Assembly (NCBI RefSeq): GCF_000091305.1
Contig: NC_013929.1
Coordinates: 7,130,001-7,194,000, forward strand
DNA length: 64,000 bases
Direction: 5' to 3'
Source: Streptomyces scabiei 87.22
GTDB lineage: Bacteria; Actinomycetota; Actinomycetes; Streptomycetales; Streptomycetaceae
This document shows, piece by piece, positions 50,628 to 59,477 of the stretch. The translations under genes were made by a program, and so were the position numbers. Position 1 is the first letter of the stretch. Each line of letters starts with the position of its first letter. A model generated the notes under the pieces. That model searched no databases. It was given only the letters and a program-made list of their open reading frames with translations, and was not told the DNA's origin.

Positions 50628-50929
50628 GCGGGATCCGGTTCGAGTTCGACCCGTCCTGTCTGCAGGAGGTCATGCAGTCCGCCCCGGTCCGCGACGCGCT
50701 GCGCCAGAAGGCGGAGGAGATCGTGCCGCGCGCCCAGGCGCTCGCGCGCGCAGAGATCGGCGAGGAGTTCGCCGAGTCCATCACCGTCTCGGAAGAGATC
50801 CGGCCGCGCGGCCGGCCCACCGCCAAGGTGGTCGCCGACCGGGCGGACGCCGAGGCACACGAGTACGGCGACAGCACCACCGCCCGGCGCCGCATCCTCG
50901 GACGGGCCGCCCGCACCGGGGACACCTGA
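50624..50929 (+). CDS. HK97 gp10-like tail-completion protein
   Basis: A 101-residue protein: an N-terminal VRDALRQKAEEIVPRAQALA helix and C-terminal ADAEAHEYGDSTTARRRILG, the usual end of gp10/minor tail-completion proteins (E-x-G...R-x-x-L). It helps join tail to head. Overlaps both neighbours. Confidence 0.8.
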   Translation: MSGIRFEFDPSCLQEVMQSAPVRDALRQKAEEIVPRAQALARAEIGEEFAESITVSEEIRPRGRPTAKVVADRADAEAHEYGDSTTARRRILGRAARTGDT

Positions 50930-51312
50930 TGTGGCCGGACATCGAGCTGGCCGTCATGAAGGGCATGCGCACCCATCTGGCCGGCGTGCGCGTCACCGAC
51001 GAGGTCCCGCCCAAGGTCGAGACCCTCGTCCCGGTGGTCGTCGTCCAGGTGGCGGGCGGCGCCGACAGCCACACCAGCGACACCGCCACCATCGACGTGG
51101 AGGCATTCGCCGCTGACCGGGCCGCCATGTGGCAGCTCGCCGAACGCGCCCGCCAGGCCGTCCACGCCCTCGCCGCGAGCGTGGCCGGCGAGGTCGTCAT
51201 CGACACCGTCGACACCCTGCAGCGCCCGGTACCGATCCCCTACGGCAACCCCGCCGTACGCCGGGCGATCGCCACCTACACGCTCACCACCCGCGCCAGC
51301 ACCCGAGCCTGA
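50929..51312 (+). CDS. Tail terminator protein
   Basis: A 127-residue protein (MWPDIELAVMKGMRTHLAGV..., then VVVVQVAGGADSHTSDTATI, DVEAFAADRAAMWQLAERAR, AIATYTLTTRAS). The alternation of strands with one long helix, plus its place just before the major tail protein, fits the tail-terminator (gpU/DUF3168-like) fold. A hairpin follows. Confidence 0.78.
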   Translation: MWPDIELAVMKGMRTHLAGVRVTDEVPPKVETLVPVVVVQVAGGADSHTSDTATIDVEAFAADRAAMWQLAERARQAVHALAASVAGEVVIDTVDTLQRPVPIPYGNPAVRRAIATYTLTTRASTRA

Positions 51313-51330
51313 CGCGCGGCAACCCACCCG

Positions 51331-51348
51331 CCCCCGCCTGTGCGGGGG
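51331..51348 (+). terminator. Hairpin between head/connector and tail genes
   Basis: A perfect 7-bp stem CCCCCGC / GCGGGGG with loop CTGT, in the 59-bp gap before the major tail gene. It may give polarity or stabilise the tail transcript. Confidence 0.65.
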
Positions 51349-51371
51349 CTTCGTCATGGAAGGGGGCCGCG

Positions 51372-52343
51372 ATGCCGGCCGCTGACTTCACCACCATCGC
51401 GGAGCTGCGCTCGTCGCTGATCCGCAAAGCGCTCCGCTACGCGATCTTCGCCGCGGACGCCTCCGCCGACGCGGTGACCGACCCGTTCGACGTCGACGGC
51501 GTCCTGCAGACCCTGCCCTCCGGCTACGTGCCCGTCGGCTACACCACGACCGACGGCGTCACCTTCTCCGGCGACCTGTCCACCTCGGACGTCGAGTCGG
51601 GGCAGTCCGCCTCGCCGACGCGCTCCGACGTCGAGACCGACACCGCGACCGCGCAGTGGGTGCCGCAGGAGACCAACGCCGCCGCGGTGGCGCTGTACGA
51701 GAACCTGCCGCTGTCCGGGGTGGGGGCGCTGCCCACGATCGGCTCCGAGGCGTGGGCGTGGTCGCGGCCGAAGACCCCGCCGACCAGGTACAGGCGGCTG
51801 GTGTTCATCGCCGAGGACCTGAACAAGAACACCGGCGAGCCGCTGTACATCGTCCGCCACATGCCCAGTGCGCTGCGTACGGGGCGGGAGGACGAGCAGT
51901 GGACGCGTACGGCGGAGATCGCCCGCGGCGTGACGTATCAGGCGTACGTCGACGACGTCCTCGGCACGGACTGCCTGACGTGGATCGACGGCCCCGGCTG
52001 GCGTGATCTGGAGCCGCTGTCCAACGAGGTGCAGCAGGTCGCGATCACCGGCACTCCGACCGGCGGCACCTACACGCTCACGTACTCCGGGCAGACCACC
52101 GCCGGCATCGCCTACAACGCCACGGCCGGGGCGGTGCAGTCGGCGCTGGAGGCGCTGTCGAACATCGGCGTCGGCGACGTGGTCTGTGCGGGCGGACCGC
52201 ACCCGGGCACGCCTGTGACCGTGACGTTCCAGGGCGCGCTCGCCGGCACGGACGTGGCGCAGATGACCGCCTCGGCGGCCAGCCTGACCGGCGGCACCAG
52301 CCCGGCCGTGAACGTCACCACGGTCACGCCTGGCGGCGCGTGA
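51372..52343 (+). CDS. Major tail protein with C-terminal repeat-type domain
   Basis: A 323-residue tail-tube subunit. Residues 1-215 form the tube domain (YVPVGYTTTDGVTFSGDLST, RYRRLVFIAEDLNKNTGEPL, GREDEQWTRTAEIARGVTYQ). Residues ~220-323 are an added domain (QQVAITGTPTGGTYTLTYSG, IAYNATAGAVQSALEALSNI, TVTFQGALAGTDVAQMTASA) found as a surface decoration in many actinophage tail and capsid proteins. GAAGGGGG lies about 8 bases before the ATG. Confidence 0.88.
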   Translation: MPAADFTTIAELRSSLIRKALRYAIFAADASADAVTDPFDVDGVLQTLPSGYVPVGYTTTDGVTFSGDLSTSDVESGQSASPTRSDVETDTATAQWVPQETNAAAVALYENLPLSGVGALPTIGSEAWAWSRPKTPPTRYRRLVFIAEDLNKNTGEPLYIVRHMPSALRTGREDEQWTRTAEIARGVTYQAYVDDVLGTDCLTWIDGPGWRDLEPLSNEVQQVAITGTPTGGTYTLTYSGQTTAGIAYNATAGAVQSALEALSNIGVGDVVCAGGPHPGTPVTVTFQGALAGTDVAQMTASAASLTGGTSPAVNVTTVTPGGA

Positions 52344-52783
52344 GCATGACCGCCCCCCGCAAGCGGGCTCCGCGGCGGCGGCCAGGGGTGAGCCCCGCCG
52401 CCGCGGAGCCTCCACCGGTTCACCCCGAGGCCACCCCCAGCACGAGAGAAGAGACGCACGTGAGCAAGCCCAACAGGAAGCGCTACAAGCTGTCGACGGT
52501 GAAGCAGCAGTTCACCGAAGCCCTCGGCGGGCAGGAGGTGGAGTTCGAGCTGGACAACGGCGAGATCCTCACCTTCCCCCACCCGCTGTTCGCGGACGAC
52601 GAGTGGTCGACCGCCGTCGACGACGCCGAGTCCTCCCGGGAGAAGGCCGTCGCGATCCTCGGCGAGGAGCAGTACGACAAGTACGTGGCCGCCGGGCACT
52701 CCGACAACGACATCGCGCTGCTGTTCCTGGCCGTGCAGCAGGACATGCGGGACCAGGTGAAGAAGCGCCCTACACGGTCCTAG
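52340..52783 (+). CDS. Tail assembly chaperone gpG
   Basis: A 147-residue protein: a basic/Pro-rich start (about 1-40), then SKPNRKRYKLSTVKQQFTEA and FELDNGEILTFPHPLFADDE, typical of actinophage gpG. It escorts the tape measure protein. GTG 52340 is coupled to the tail gene stop; GTG 52460 (VSKPNRK) is a likely alternative start that matches relatives better. A second frame (-1) opens near its end and continues as gpT. Confidence 0.85.
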   Translation: MSMTAPRKRAPRRRPGVSPAAAEPPPVHPEATPSTREETHVSKPNRKRYKLSTVKQQFTEALGGQEVEFELDNGEILTFPHPLFADDEWSTAVDDAESSREKAVAILGEEQYDKYVAAGHSDNDIALLFLAVQQDMRDQVKKRPTRS

Positions 52784-53205
52784 ACGTCCTCGGGCACTAC
52801 CCCGAGGCCGTCGAGGCCGACCTGTGCCACCACTACTCCCCGCGTGATCCGGTGGCGGAGTACTGGCGCGGAGAGATCACGCTGCGCAAGTTGCGCGTCC
52901 TGGTCGAGGGCCTGCCCCCGACCGGGGCCGTGGCCCGCGCGGCCGCCGGGCACGCCCTCGGCTACGGCGACTTCCGCATGGCCGACATGGTCGACCTGAT
53001 GGGCCAGCTGGTGACCGACTTCCGCAACGCCAACCGGGCGGAGAAGTCGCCGCCGCAGCAGTACCCGGAGCCCGTGTGGCGGCCCGAGCCGAAGTCCGCG
53101 CAGAAGAAGCGGAAGAACAAGGCCCGCAAGGAGGCCACCGAGGCGCGCTCCGGCTATCTGCGGATCGTCGCCCAGGTGACCCCCCAGTACGCAGAGAAGG
53201 GGTGA
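52759..53205 (+). CDS. gpT extension of the tail assembly chaperone (-1 frameshift product)
   Basis: Frame -1 relative to gpG continues from about 52759 as EEAPYTVLDVLGHYPEAVEA, with YWRGEITLRKLRVLVEGLPP and MADMVDLMGQLVTDFRNANR, ending at 53205 after a Lys-rich tail (SAQKKRKNKARKEATEARS). This has no good start of its own and is expected to be made as a gpG-gpT fusion. No canonical XXXYYYZ heptamer is found near the switch; GTGAAGAAGCGCCCT (52757-52771) is the best place. It is the standard gene order before a tape measure gene. Confidence 0.82.
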   Translation, partial: EEAPYTVLDVLGHYPEAVEADLCHHYSPRDPVAEYWRGEITLRKLRVLVEGLPPTGAVARAAAGHALGYGDFRMADMVDLMGQLVTDFRNANRAEKSPPQQYPEPVWRPEPKSAQKKRKNKARKEATEARSGYLRIVAQVTPQYAEKG

Positions 53206-53209
53206 GTCC

Positions 53210-56200
53210 ATGCCCCGCGCTGGTGCTGTGTGGGTCGACGTCCTGCCGAACATGTCCGGGTTCGGCAGGCAGCTGGCGCGGGAGATCGGCGAGCCCGTCG
53301 CGCAGGCCTCGCGCGCCGCCGGTGAAGCCGGCGGCGACGAGATGGTCGGCGGGATGAAGGAGAAGCTGAAGGCCGGAGGCGTCGCGGCCGGCGCCCTGCT
53401 GGGGGCCGCGATCGCGGCGTCTGCGGTCAAGCAGCTGGAGAAGGAGAAGACCGCCGACCGTCTCGCCGCCCAGCTCGGTGCTTCCGGCAAGGGCGCCGAG
53501 CGGGCCGGGAAGCTGGCCGGGTCGCTGTACTCCAAGGCCGTCGTCGACACCTTCGAGGAAGGCGCCGAAGCGGTCCGGCAGGTGATGGGCTCCGGCCTCA
53601 TCCCGGAGAAGGCCACCGGCAAGGCGATCGAGTCGCTGACCGTGAAGGTCACCGACCTGTCCACCACCTTCGAGCAGGACCTGTCCAAGACGGCGAACGC
53701 CGCCGCCCAGATGATCCGCACGGGCATGGCCAAGGACGGCGGCCAGGCCCTGGACATCCTCACCAAGGGCTTCCAGTCGTCGGCGAACAAGGCCGATGAC
53801 CTGCTGGACACGATGAACGAGTACTCGACCCAGTTCCGGCGGGTCGGGATCGACGGCAGCATGGCCATCGGTCTGATCGACCAGGCCATCAAGGGCGGCG
53901 CCCGCGACAGCGACCAGGTCGCGGACGCCATCGGTCAGTTCGGTGAGCTGGCGCTTGCCTCCGAGCAGGGCGTGAAGGACGCCTTCAAGTCCATCGGCCT
54001 GGACGCCGGGGACATGGCCGACCTGATCGGCAAGGGCGGCAGCTCGGCGACGAGCGCGCTGCAGCAGACCCTCGACGCGCTGCGCGGCACCGAGGACCAG
54101 ACCGTCAAGCTGACCGCTGCCACCGCCCTGTTCGGTGACCCGGGCACCGTGATGGGCGACGCCCTGTTCGCCATGGACCCCGCCTCCGCCGCCGCATCGG
54201 CCGGTATGGACAAGACCGCCGGCGCGGCCGCGAAGCTGGGCAAGACGATCCGGGGCAACACCGCCACCCGCCTCGAAGTGTTGAAGCGCCGCTTCACCGA
54301 CACCTTCGGGCAGGTCGTGAACGCGGTCGTCATCCCTGCCATCAACGGGTTGGTCTACGGTGTGGACCACGTGGGCGACGCCTTCCAGGCGACCGGCCAG
54401 TGGATCAACAAGTGGGGGCCCTGGCTGCTCCCCGTGATCGTCCTCGTCGGCGGGCTCACCCTGGCCTTGAACGCGCAGGCCATCGCCACCGGCCTCGTCA
54501 CCGCGGTGTTCTCCGTCTACCGCGCGGCGATGCTCATCGGCACCACGGTCACCGGCGGGTTCGCGGCAGCCCAGGCCGTCCTCAACGCCGTCATGGCGCT
54601 GAACCCCTTCGTGCTGGTCGCTATCGCCCTGGTCGCGCTCGGCGTCGCCCTGGTCGTCGCCTACAAGAAATCCGAGACGTTCCGCAACATCGTCCAGGCC
54701 GCTTTCAAGGCCGTCTCGGTCGCCGCGCTGTGGCTGTGGAACGTCGTCCTCAAGCCCGTCGTGGGCTTCATCGTCACCGCCTTCAAGTGGTGGTGGACCG
54801 CCGTCAAGATCTACGCGACAGCGGTCGGCGTCATCCTGTACGGGCTCGGCGCGGTCGCGGTCTGGCTGTGGCAGAAAGCCATCTCTCCCGTCATCGGCTG
54901 GATCGTCGGCGGATTCCGCCTCTGGTGGACCGGCGTGAAGCTGTACTTCTCCCTGGTCGGCGCCGGTTTCCGGGCCGTCGGCGCGGGCGCGGTGTGGCTG
55001 TGGGACGTCGCGATCTCCCCCACCCTCGACCTGATCGTCGGCGGATTCCGCCTGTGGTGGACCGGGGTGAAGCTGTACTTCGGCCTGGTGAAGACCGGGT
55101 TCCGGGCCGTCGGCGCCGGGGCCACCTGGCTGTGGAAGACAGCCCTGCAGCCCGCGTTCCAGGGCATCGCGACCGTGGCGAAGTGGCTGTACGAGAAGGG
55201 GATCAAGCCCCCCATCGACTCCGCGAAGCGGGCGGCGAAGGCGTTCGGCGAGGCGTTCGTCTCGGCGAAGGACACCATCGGCCGGCAGTTCGGGAAGGTC
55301 GGCCAGCTCGCGAAGAAGCCGATCGCCTTCGTGATCAACACGGTCTACAACCGGGGGATCGTCGGCACCTGGAACAAGGTCGCCAAGGCATTCGGCGCCC
55401 CCCAGTTGAAGGAGTTCCACCCCGAGGGATTCCGCCGCGGCGGAATCCTGCCCGGGCAGTCCTCCTACCGGCAGGGCGACGACCAGCTCGTGCCCATGCG
55501 GCGCGGCGAGGGCGTGGCCGTGTCCGAGGCGATGCGCGACCCCTACGAGAGGCGCCGGCTGCTGGCGGTCAACCAGGCTGCCATGCGCGGCAAGTCGTTG
55601 CGCCCGTTCCAGGCGGGCGAGGGGTTCGCCGAGGGCGGCATCTTCGGCTGGGTGAAGTCGACCGCGTCCAAGGGCGTGGACCTGGCCGAGTCCGGGGTGA
55701 GCTGGCTGAAGGACGGGCTGAAGGCTTCCGCCGAGGCCGGCCTGAACGCCGTCGTGAGGCCGCTGATCGAGAAGATCTCCGGCTCGGCGTCGCTGTACCG
55801 GGACATGATCACGGGCATCCCGAAGCGGATGATCAAGGCGATCGTCGGCTACTCCGCCAAGGCCGACGGCAAGCTGGAGGCCGCCGGTGTCGGCGGGAAG
55901 GGCTACAAGGGCGCGCTGTCGTGGGCGCGCACGCAGCACGGCAAGCGGTACCAGTGGGGCGGCAACGGGAACCCGAGCTGGGACTGCAGCGGGTTCATGT
56001 CCGCGATCGAGTCCGTGATCCGCGGTCAGAAACCCCACCGCCGCTGGGCGACCGGCAGCTTCTCCGGCGCGACGGCCCCGCCCGGCTGGGTCCGCGGCCG
56101 CCGCTCGCCGTTCATGATCGGCATCACGAACAGCGGTGTCGGCCACACGGCCGGCACGCTGAACGGGACCAACGTGGAGAGCCGCGGCGGGGACGGCGTG

Positions 56201-57436
56201 GTCGTCGGCTCCGGGGCCCGCGGCTACCGCGACAAGCTGTTCAGCGACTGGTACGGGTTCGCCGCCAAGGGCTACGCCGACGGCGGCAAGCCCCGCCCGG
56301 GTGAAGTCGCCTGGGTCGGCGAACGCGGCCCCGAGCTGGTCAAGTTCGGCAGCGGCAGCGCGGAGGTGTTCAACCACCGCGACTCGATGCAGATGTGGGA
56401 GGGCATCGGCGCGCGGGGGTTCGCCAAGGGCACCGCGGCCGCCCGGACCAAGGCCCGCAAGGACATCCCCGGCGACCTGACCAACTTCACCAAGTCCCTG
56501 ACCGGCTCGGCGTCCGACATCGCCAAGGCGGCCAAGGAACTGGCGAAGGACCTCCGGGCGACCGGCGGAAGCGGCAAGGCCCTCGCCGCCTCCGTGACGA
56601 AGGTGTCGGCCAAGCTGCAGGCGATGGCCCGGCAGCGGGACGCCGTCGACAGCAAGCTGGAGGCCGCCCTGTCCGCGGCCGCCGACCAGAAGAAGACCGC
56701 CGCTGACTTCATCGGCCTGGGCAACTTCGCCGAAGCGGGCAGCATTCGGGAGGTCCTGGACGGGATGCGGGCACGGCAGTCGACCGTGGCCACGTCCGAG
56801 GCGCAGATCAAGGCGCTGTCGAAGAAGGGCCTGAACCAGGAACTGATCAGTCAGCTGGTCGCGATGGGCCCGGGCAGTCAGCTGGCCGGTCTGATCTCCG
56901 GCGCGTCCGGCGGTCAGATCAAGCAGCTCAACGCCCTCGCGAAGTCCGGGGCGAAGCTGTCGACCAGCTACGGCCGGACCATGGCCGACTCGATGTACGA
57001 CGCCGGCGACAGCGCAGCGAAAGGGTTTCTGACTGGGCTGCTCAAGCAAGAGGCGGAGATCCAGGCCGCCATGGCCAAGCTCGGCGCCGGCGCCATCAAG
57101 GCGATCCGCTCGAAGAAGGGCATCGACGCGCACTCCCCGTCGAGGAAGGGCGAGCAGGCGGGTGCCGACCTCGGGGCGGGCCTGGTCGCCGGGATGGTCG
57201 CGGCCGGTCCGTCGGTCGTCTCGGCGGCCGAGCGCATGGCCGCCGACGCGGTGCCCGCCGGCGTCGTCCCGGTCACCTCCGCCGGCACCGGCCAGCAGTC
57301 GGCCGCGGGCCTGGACGGACGCCCGCTGTACCTGGTCGTCGAGGACGGCACGGTCCTGCGGGCCTACGTCGACGACCGGGTGGACGGCGCCCTGGACGAC
57401 GTGCACCGCAGCAAGCGGGCCGGGAAGAAGGGATAG
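53210..57436 (+). CDS. Tape measure protein with embedded NlpC/P60-like peptidase
   Basis: A 1408-residue protein that sets tail length and is probably ejected into the host. N-terminal tape-measure region (about 1-400; AIGQFGELALASEQGVKDAF), membrane-like helices (about 410-500), four 44-residue repeats at about 507, 551, 595 and 639 (xxWLWxxAISPxxxxIVGGF then RLWWTGVKLYF), then a catalytic insert: ALSWARTQHGKRYQWGGNGN, DCSGF with Cys926, and SGVGHTAGTLNG with His979, the NlpC/P60 pattern. The C-terminal GIDAHSPSRKGEQAGADLGA is standard for tape measures. ATG 53210 has AAGGGG upstream. Confidence 0.92.
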   Translation: MPRAGAVWVDVLPNMSGFGRQLAREIGEPVAQASRAAGEAGGDEMVGGMKEKLKAGGVAAGALLGAAIAASAVKQLEKEKTADRLAAQLGASGKGAERAGKLAGSLYSKAVVDTFEEGAEAVRQVMGSGLIPEKATGKAIESLTVKVTDLSTTFEQDLSKTANAAAQMIRTGMAKDGGQALDILTKGFQSSANKADDLLDTMNEYSTQFRRVGIDGSMAIGLIDQAIKGGARDSDQVADAIGQFGELALASEQGVKDAFKSIGLDAGDMADLIGKGGSSATSALQQTLDALRGTEDQTVKLTAATALFGDPGTVMGDALFAMDPASAAASAGMDKTAGAAAKLGKTIRGNTATRLEVLKRRFTDTFGQVVNAVVIPAINGLVYGVDHVGDAFQATGQWINKWGPWLLPVIVLVGGLTLALNAQAIATGLVTAVFSVYRAAMLIGTTVTGGFAAAQAVLNAVMALNPFVLVAIALVALGVALVVAYKKSETFRNIVQAAFKAVSVAALWLWNVVLKPVVGFIVTAFKWWWTAVKIYATAVGVILYGLGAVAVWLWQKAISPVIGWIVGGFRLWWTGVKLYFSLVGAGFRAVGAGAVWLWDVAISPTLDLIVGGFRLWWTGVKLYFGLVKTGFRAVGAGATWLWKTALQPAFQGIATVAKWLYEKGIKPPIDSAKRAAKAFGEAFVSAKDTIGRQFGKVGQLAKKPIAFVINTVYNRGIVGTWNKVAKAFGAPQLKEFHPEGFRRGGILPGQSSYRQGDDQLVPMRRGEGVAVSEAMRDPYERRRLLAVNQAAMRGKSLRPFQAGEGFAEGGIFGWVKSTASKGVDLAESGVSWLKDGLKASAEAGLNAVVRPLIEKISGSASLYRDMITGIPKRMIKAIVGYSAKADGKLEAAGVGGKGYKGALSWARTQHGKRYQWGGNGNPSWDCSGFMSAIESVIRGQKPHRRWATGSFSGATAPPGWVRGRRSPFMIGITNSGVGHTAGTLNGTNVESRGGDGVVVGSGARGYRDKLFSDWYGFAAKGYADGGKPRPGEVAWVGERGPELVKFGSGSAEVFNHRDSMQMWEGIGARGFAKGTAAARTKARKDIPGDLTNFTKSLTGSASDIAKAAKELAKDLRATGGSGKALAASVTKVSAKLQAMARQRDAVDSKLEAALSAAADQKKTAADFIGLGNFAEAGSIREVLDGMRARQSTVATSEAQIKALSKKGLNQELISQLVAMGPGSQLAGLISGASGGQIKQLNALAKSGAKLSTSYGRTMADSMYDAGDSAAKGFLTGLLKQEAEIQAAMAKLGAGAIKAIRSKKGIDAHSPSRKGEQAGADLGAGLVAGMVAAGPSVVSAAERMAADAVPAGVVPVTSAGTGQQSAAGLDGRPLYLVVEDGTVLRAYVDDRVDGALDDVHRSKRAGKKG

Positions 57437-57441
57437 GCCGC

Positions 57442-58332
57442 ATGCCGATGATCGTGGACCCCGGGGCGCCGCTGGTGACTCCGCCGACGACCGTCACCAG
57501 CCCCGAGGGATGGCTGACCGCGGTCATCGACGAGCCGTGGGCGGGGGTGGTGCTGGCCTACGACGGCACCGCCTCCACCCCCGTCCCCGACGTCACCGAC
57601 GTGCGGAAGGTCGAGATCGTCCGCCAGGACCCGGGCGCGGCCGCGCCCGCGGCCGTCCGCTCGGGTGACCTGGCCTGGGCGGTCGAGGGCATCGGGCAGG
57701 CGTACGACCACGAAGCCCCCCTCGGGGTGGCGGTCGCGTACACGGCGCGGCCGCTGTACGCGGACGGCACCTGGGGGCCGTCGACGTCGCTGGCGGTCAC
57801 GGTCCCGGCGCCGCCCGCCGCGCAGGCCAAAGACCTGTGGATCAAGAGCGTCGAGGAGCCGGGGCTGTCGATGCGGGTGATGCTCATGCCCGCTCAGGGC
57901 ACCACCAGCGCGGGCCGCCAGGACACCGCCGCCCGCTCGGGGAGCCCGTACATGGCCGTCGCCTACGACACCGCGGCCGCGCCGGCGGAGACCGTGTCCG
58001 TGGACGTCCTCGCCGCTGACATCAGCCAGTTCCGGCGGCTGATCAGGTCGGGGGTGCTGCTCGCGCAGGTGCGGCCCGGCTACCAGATCGGTGACCGGTT
58101 CTTCGTGCCGGGCGACGTCGCCGAGAAGCCCACCGGCCGTCTCGGCTCGACGGGCGGCTACACGGTGACGTTCGACATCGTGCCCATCGAGCGCCCCGAC
58201 ACGGCCGGACAGCCGATGTACGCGCCTGGCTGGTCCTACGACCTCCTCGCCGCGCAGTTCGGCACGTACGACGCCGTGGAGGCTTCGTACGACACGTACG
58301 CCGCGCTGGCCACCGATGGCGCGGTGTCCTGA
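57442..58332 (+). CDS. Distal tail-type minor tail protein
   Basis: A 296-residue beta-rich protein right after the tape measure (VVLAYDGTASTPVPDVTDVR, then DIVPIERPDTAGQPMYAPGW near the end, GTYDAVEASYDTYAALATDG at the C-terminus). The position and size fit the Dit/baseplate hub ring of siphoviruses. It is coupled to the next gene (TGATG). Confidence 0.78.
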   Translation: MPMIVDPGAPLVTPPTTVTSPEGWLTAVIDEPWAGVVLAYDGTASTPVPDVTDVRKVEIVRQDPGAAAPAAVRSGDLAWAVEGIGQAYDHEAPLGVAVAYTARPLYADGTWGPSTSLAVTVPAPPAAQAKDLWIKSVEEPGLSMRVMLMPAQGTTSAGRQDTAARSGSPYMAVAYDTAAAPAETVSVDVLAADISQFRRLIRSGVLLAQVRPGYQIGDRFFVPGDVAEKPTGRLGSTGGYTVTFDIVPIERPDTAGQPMYAPGWSYDLLAAQFGTYDAVEASYDTYAALATDGAVS

Positions 58333-59477
58333 TGCTGCGGATCTCCACGGCCGCGCTGGCCGCTCTCGGGCAGGCCACCGCCCGCCCGGTGCGGGCGGAG
58401 TGGTCCAACGACGGCGGTCAGCTCTGGACTCCGGCCCGGTTCGGCTCCGGCGCGGTGACGCCGGACCGTACCGCGGAGGTCCGCTACTCGGCCGCCGTCG
58501 AGCTGCTCGACGCACCCCGCGGCCGCCACGGCATCAACAGCGTGGCCACCGAGATCAGGATCTTCCAGGGCATCGGCGTGCCGCGCCGGGACGTCGAGTG
58601 GATCCCCGCCGGCCGCTACAGCATCGACCGGCTGCGCCGTACCCGGCTCGGGGTGAGCCTGGACCTCCTCGGCCGGGAGGACATCATCCGGGGCGCCTCC
58701 CTGCCGACCGCGCGGACCGTCGGCCCGGACACCGCCCGGGCCTGCGCCGGCGTTCTGATCGGCGAGGCCCTGCCCGGCGCCCCCGTCGCCTGGCGGGACG
58801 GCGTCAAAGCGTCGACCCAGCTGCCCGCGGTCGTCGTCGACGAGGACCGGTGGGCGGCCCTGTCCGGCGGCACCGACTCCTCCGGCACCGCCACCGGCAT
58901 CGCCGCCTCCCTCGGCGCCGAAGTCTACGCCGACGCGCAAGGCACCATCGTGTTCGCGCCCGTGCCGACCCTCGCGGATGCGGTGGTGTGGCGGATCCCG
59001 CGTCAGCTGGTGACCGCGCAGCCCGCGCAGGAGGAGACCGCCGAGGGCCTGGTCAACCTCTGGGCCGTGAGCGGCGATTCAGGATCCGGCACGGTGCCGG
59101 TCGGCCCTGCTTTCTCGTGGGACGACGACCCCGGCAGCCTGACGTACGCAGGCCCCGACCCCGTCGGCGACCCCCTCGCCCCGCAGAGCCTGGGCCTGCC
59201 CGGGGTGCGCGTGCGCACCGGCCGCTACACGTCCCCGCTGATCGCCAGCATGAGCCAGGCCACCGACGTCGCCCGGGCCCGCCTCGCCGACTCCCTCGGT
59301 ATCCAGTCATCGCTGTCCTTCACCTCTGTGTGCAACCCCGCCCTGGAGGCCGGGGACGTCGTCGAGGTCGAGGTAGAGGACGGCGTGTGGGAGCGGCACC
59401 TGATCGACTCCTGCCCGTACGCGCTCGGCGGGATCACCCAGACCTGCCAGACCCGCACGAGCACCCGGAGGCTGTGA
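58332..59477 (+). CDS. Tail-tip/baseplate minor tail protein (DUF5047-like)
   Basis: A 381-residue protein (MLRISTAALAALGQATARPV..., PAGRYSIDRLRRTRLGVSLD, LLGREDIIRGASLPTARTVG, FTSVCNPALEAGDVVEVEVE). The layout, a cell-puncturing hub-like beta protein after Dit, fits the Tal/gp27-like tail hub of actinophages. Overlaps both neighbours by one or more bases. Confidence 0.75.
   Translation: MLRISTAALAALGQATARPVRAEWSNDGGQLWTPARFGSGAVTPDRTAEVRYSAAVELLDAPRGRHGINSVATEIRIFQGIGVPRRDVEWIPAGRYSIDRLRRTRLGVSLDLLGREDIIRGASLPTARTVGPDTARACAGVLIGEALPGAPVAWRDGVKASTQLPAVVVDEDRWAALSGGTDSSGTATGIAASLGAEVYADAQGTIVFAPVPTLADAVVWRIPRQLVTAQPAQEETAEGLVNLWAVSGDSGSGTVPVGPAFSWDDDPGSLTYAGPDPVGDPLAPQSLGLPGVRVRTGRYTSPLIASMSQATDVARARLADSLGIQSSLSFTSVCNPALEAGDVVEVEVEDGVWERHLIDSCPYALGGITQTCQTRTSTRRL

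Noticed and set aside
52877..57406. 1509-codon open frame opposite the tape measure gene
   Set aside because: Antisense shadow of a high-GC gene; the plus-strand product has clear tape measure and NlpC/P60 features.
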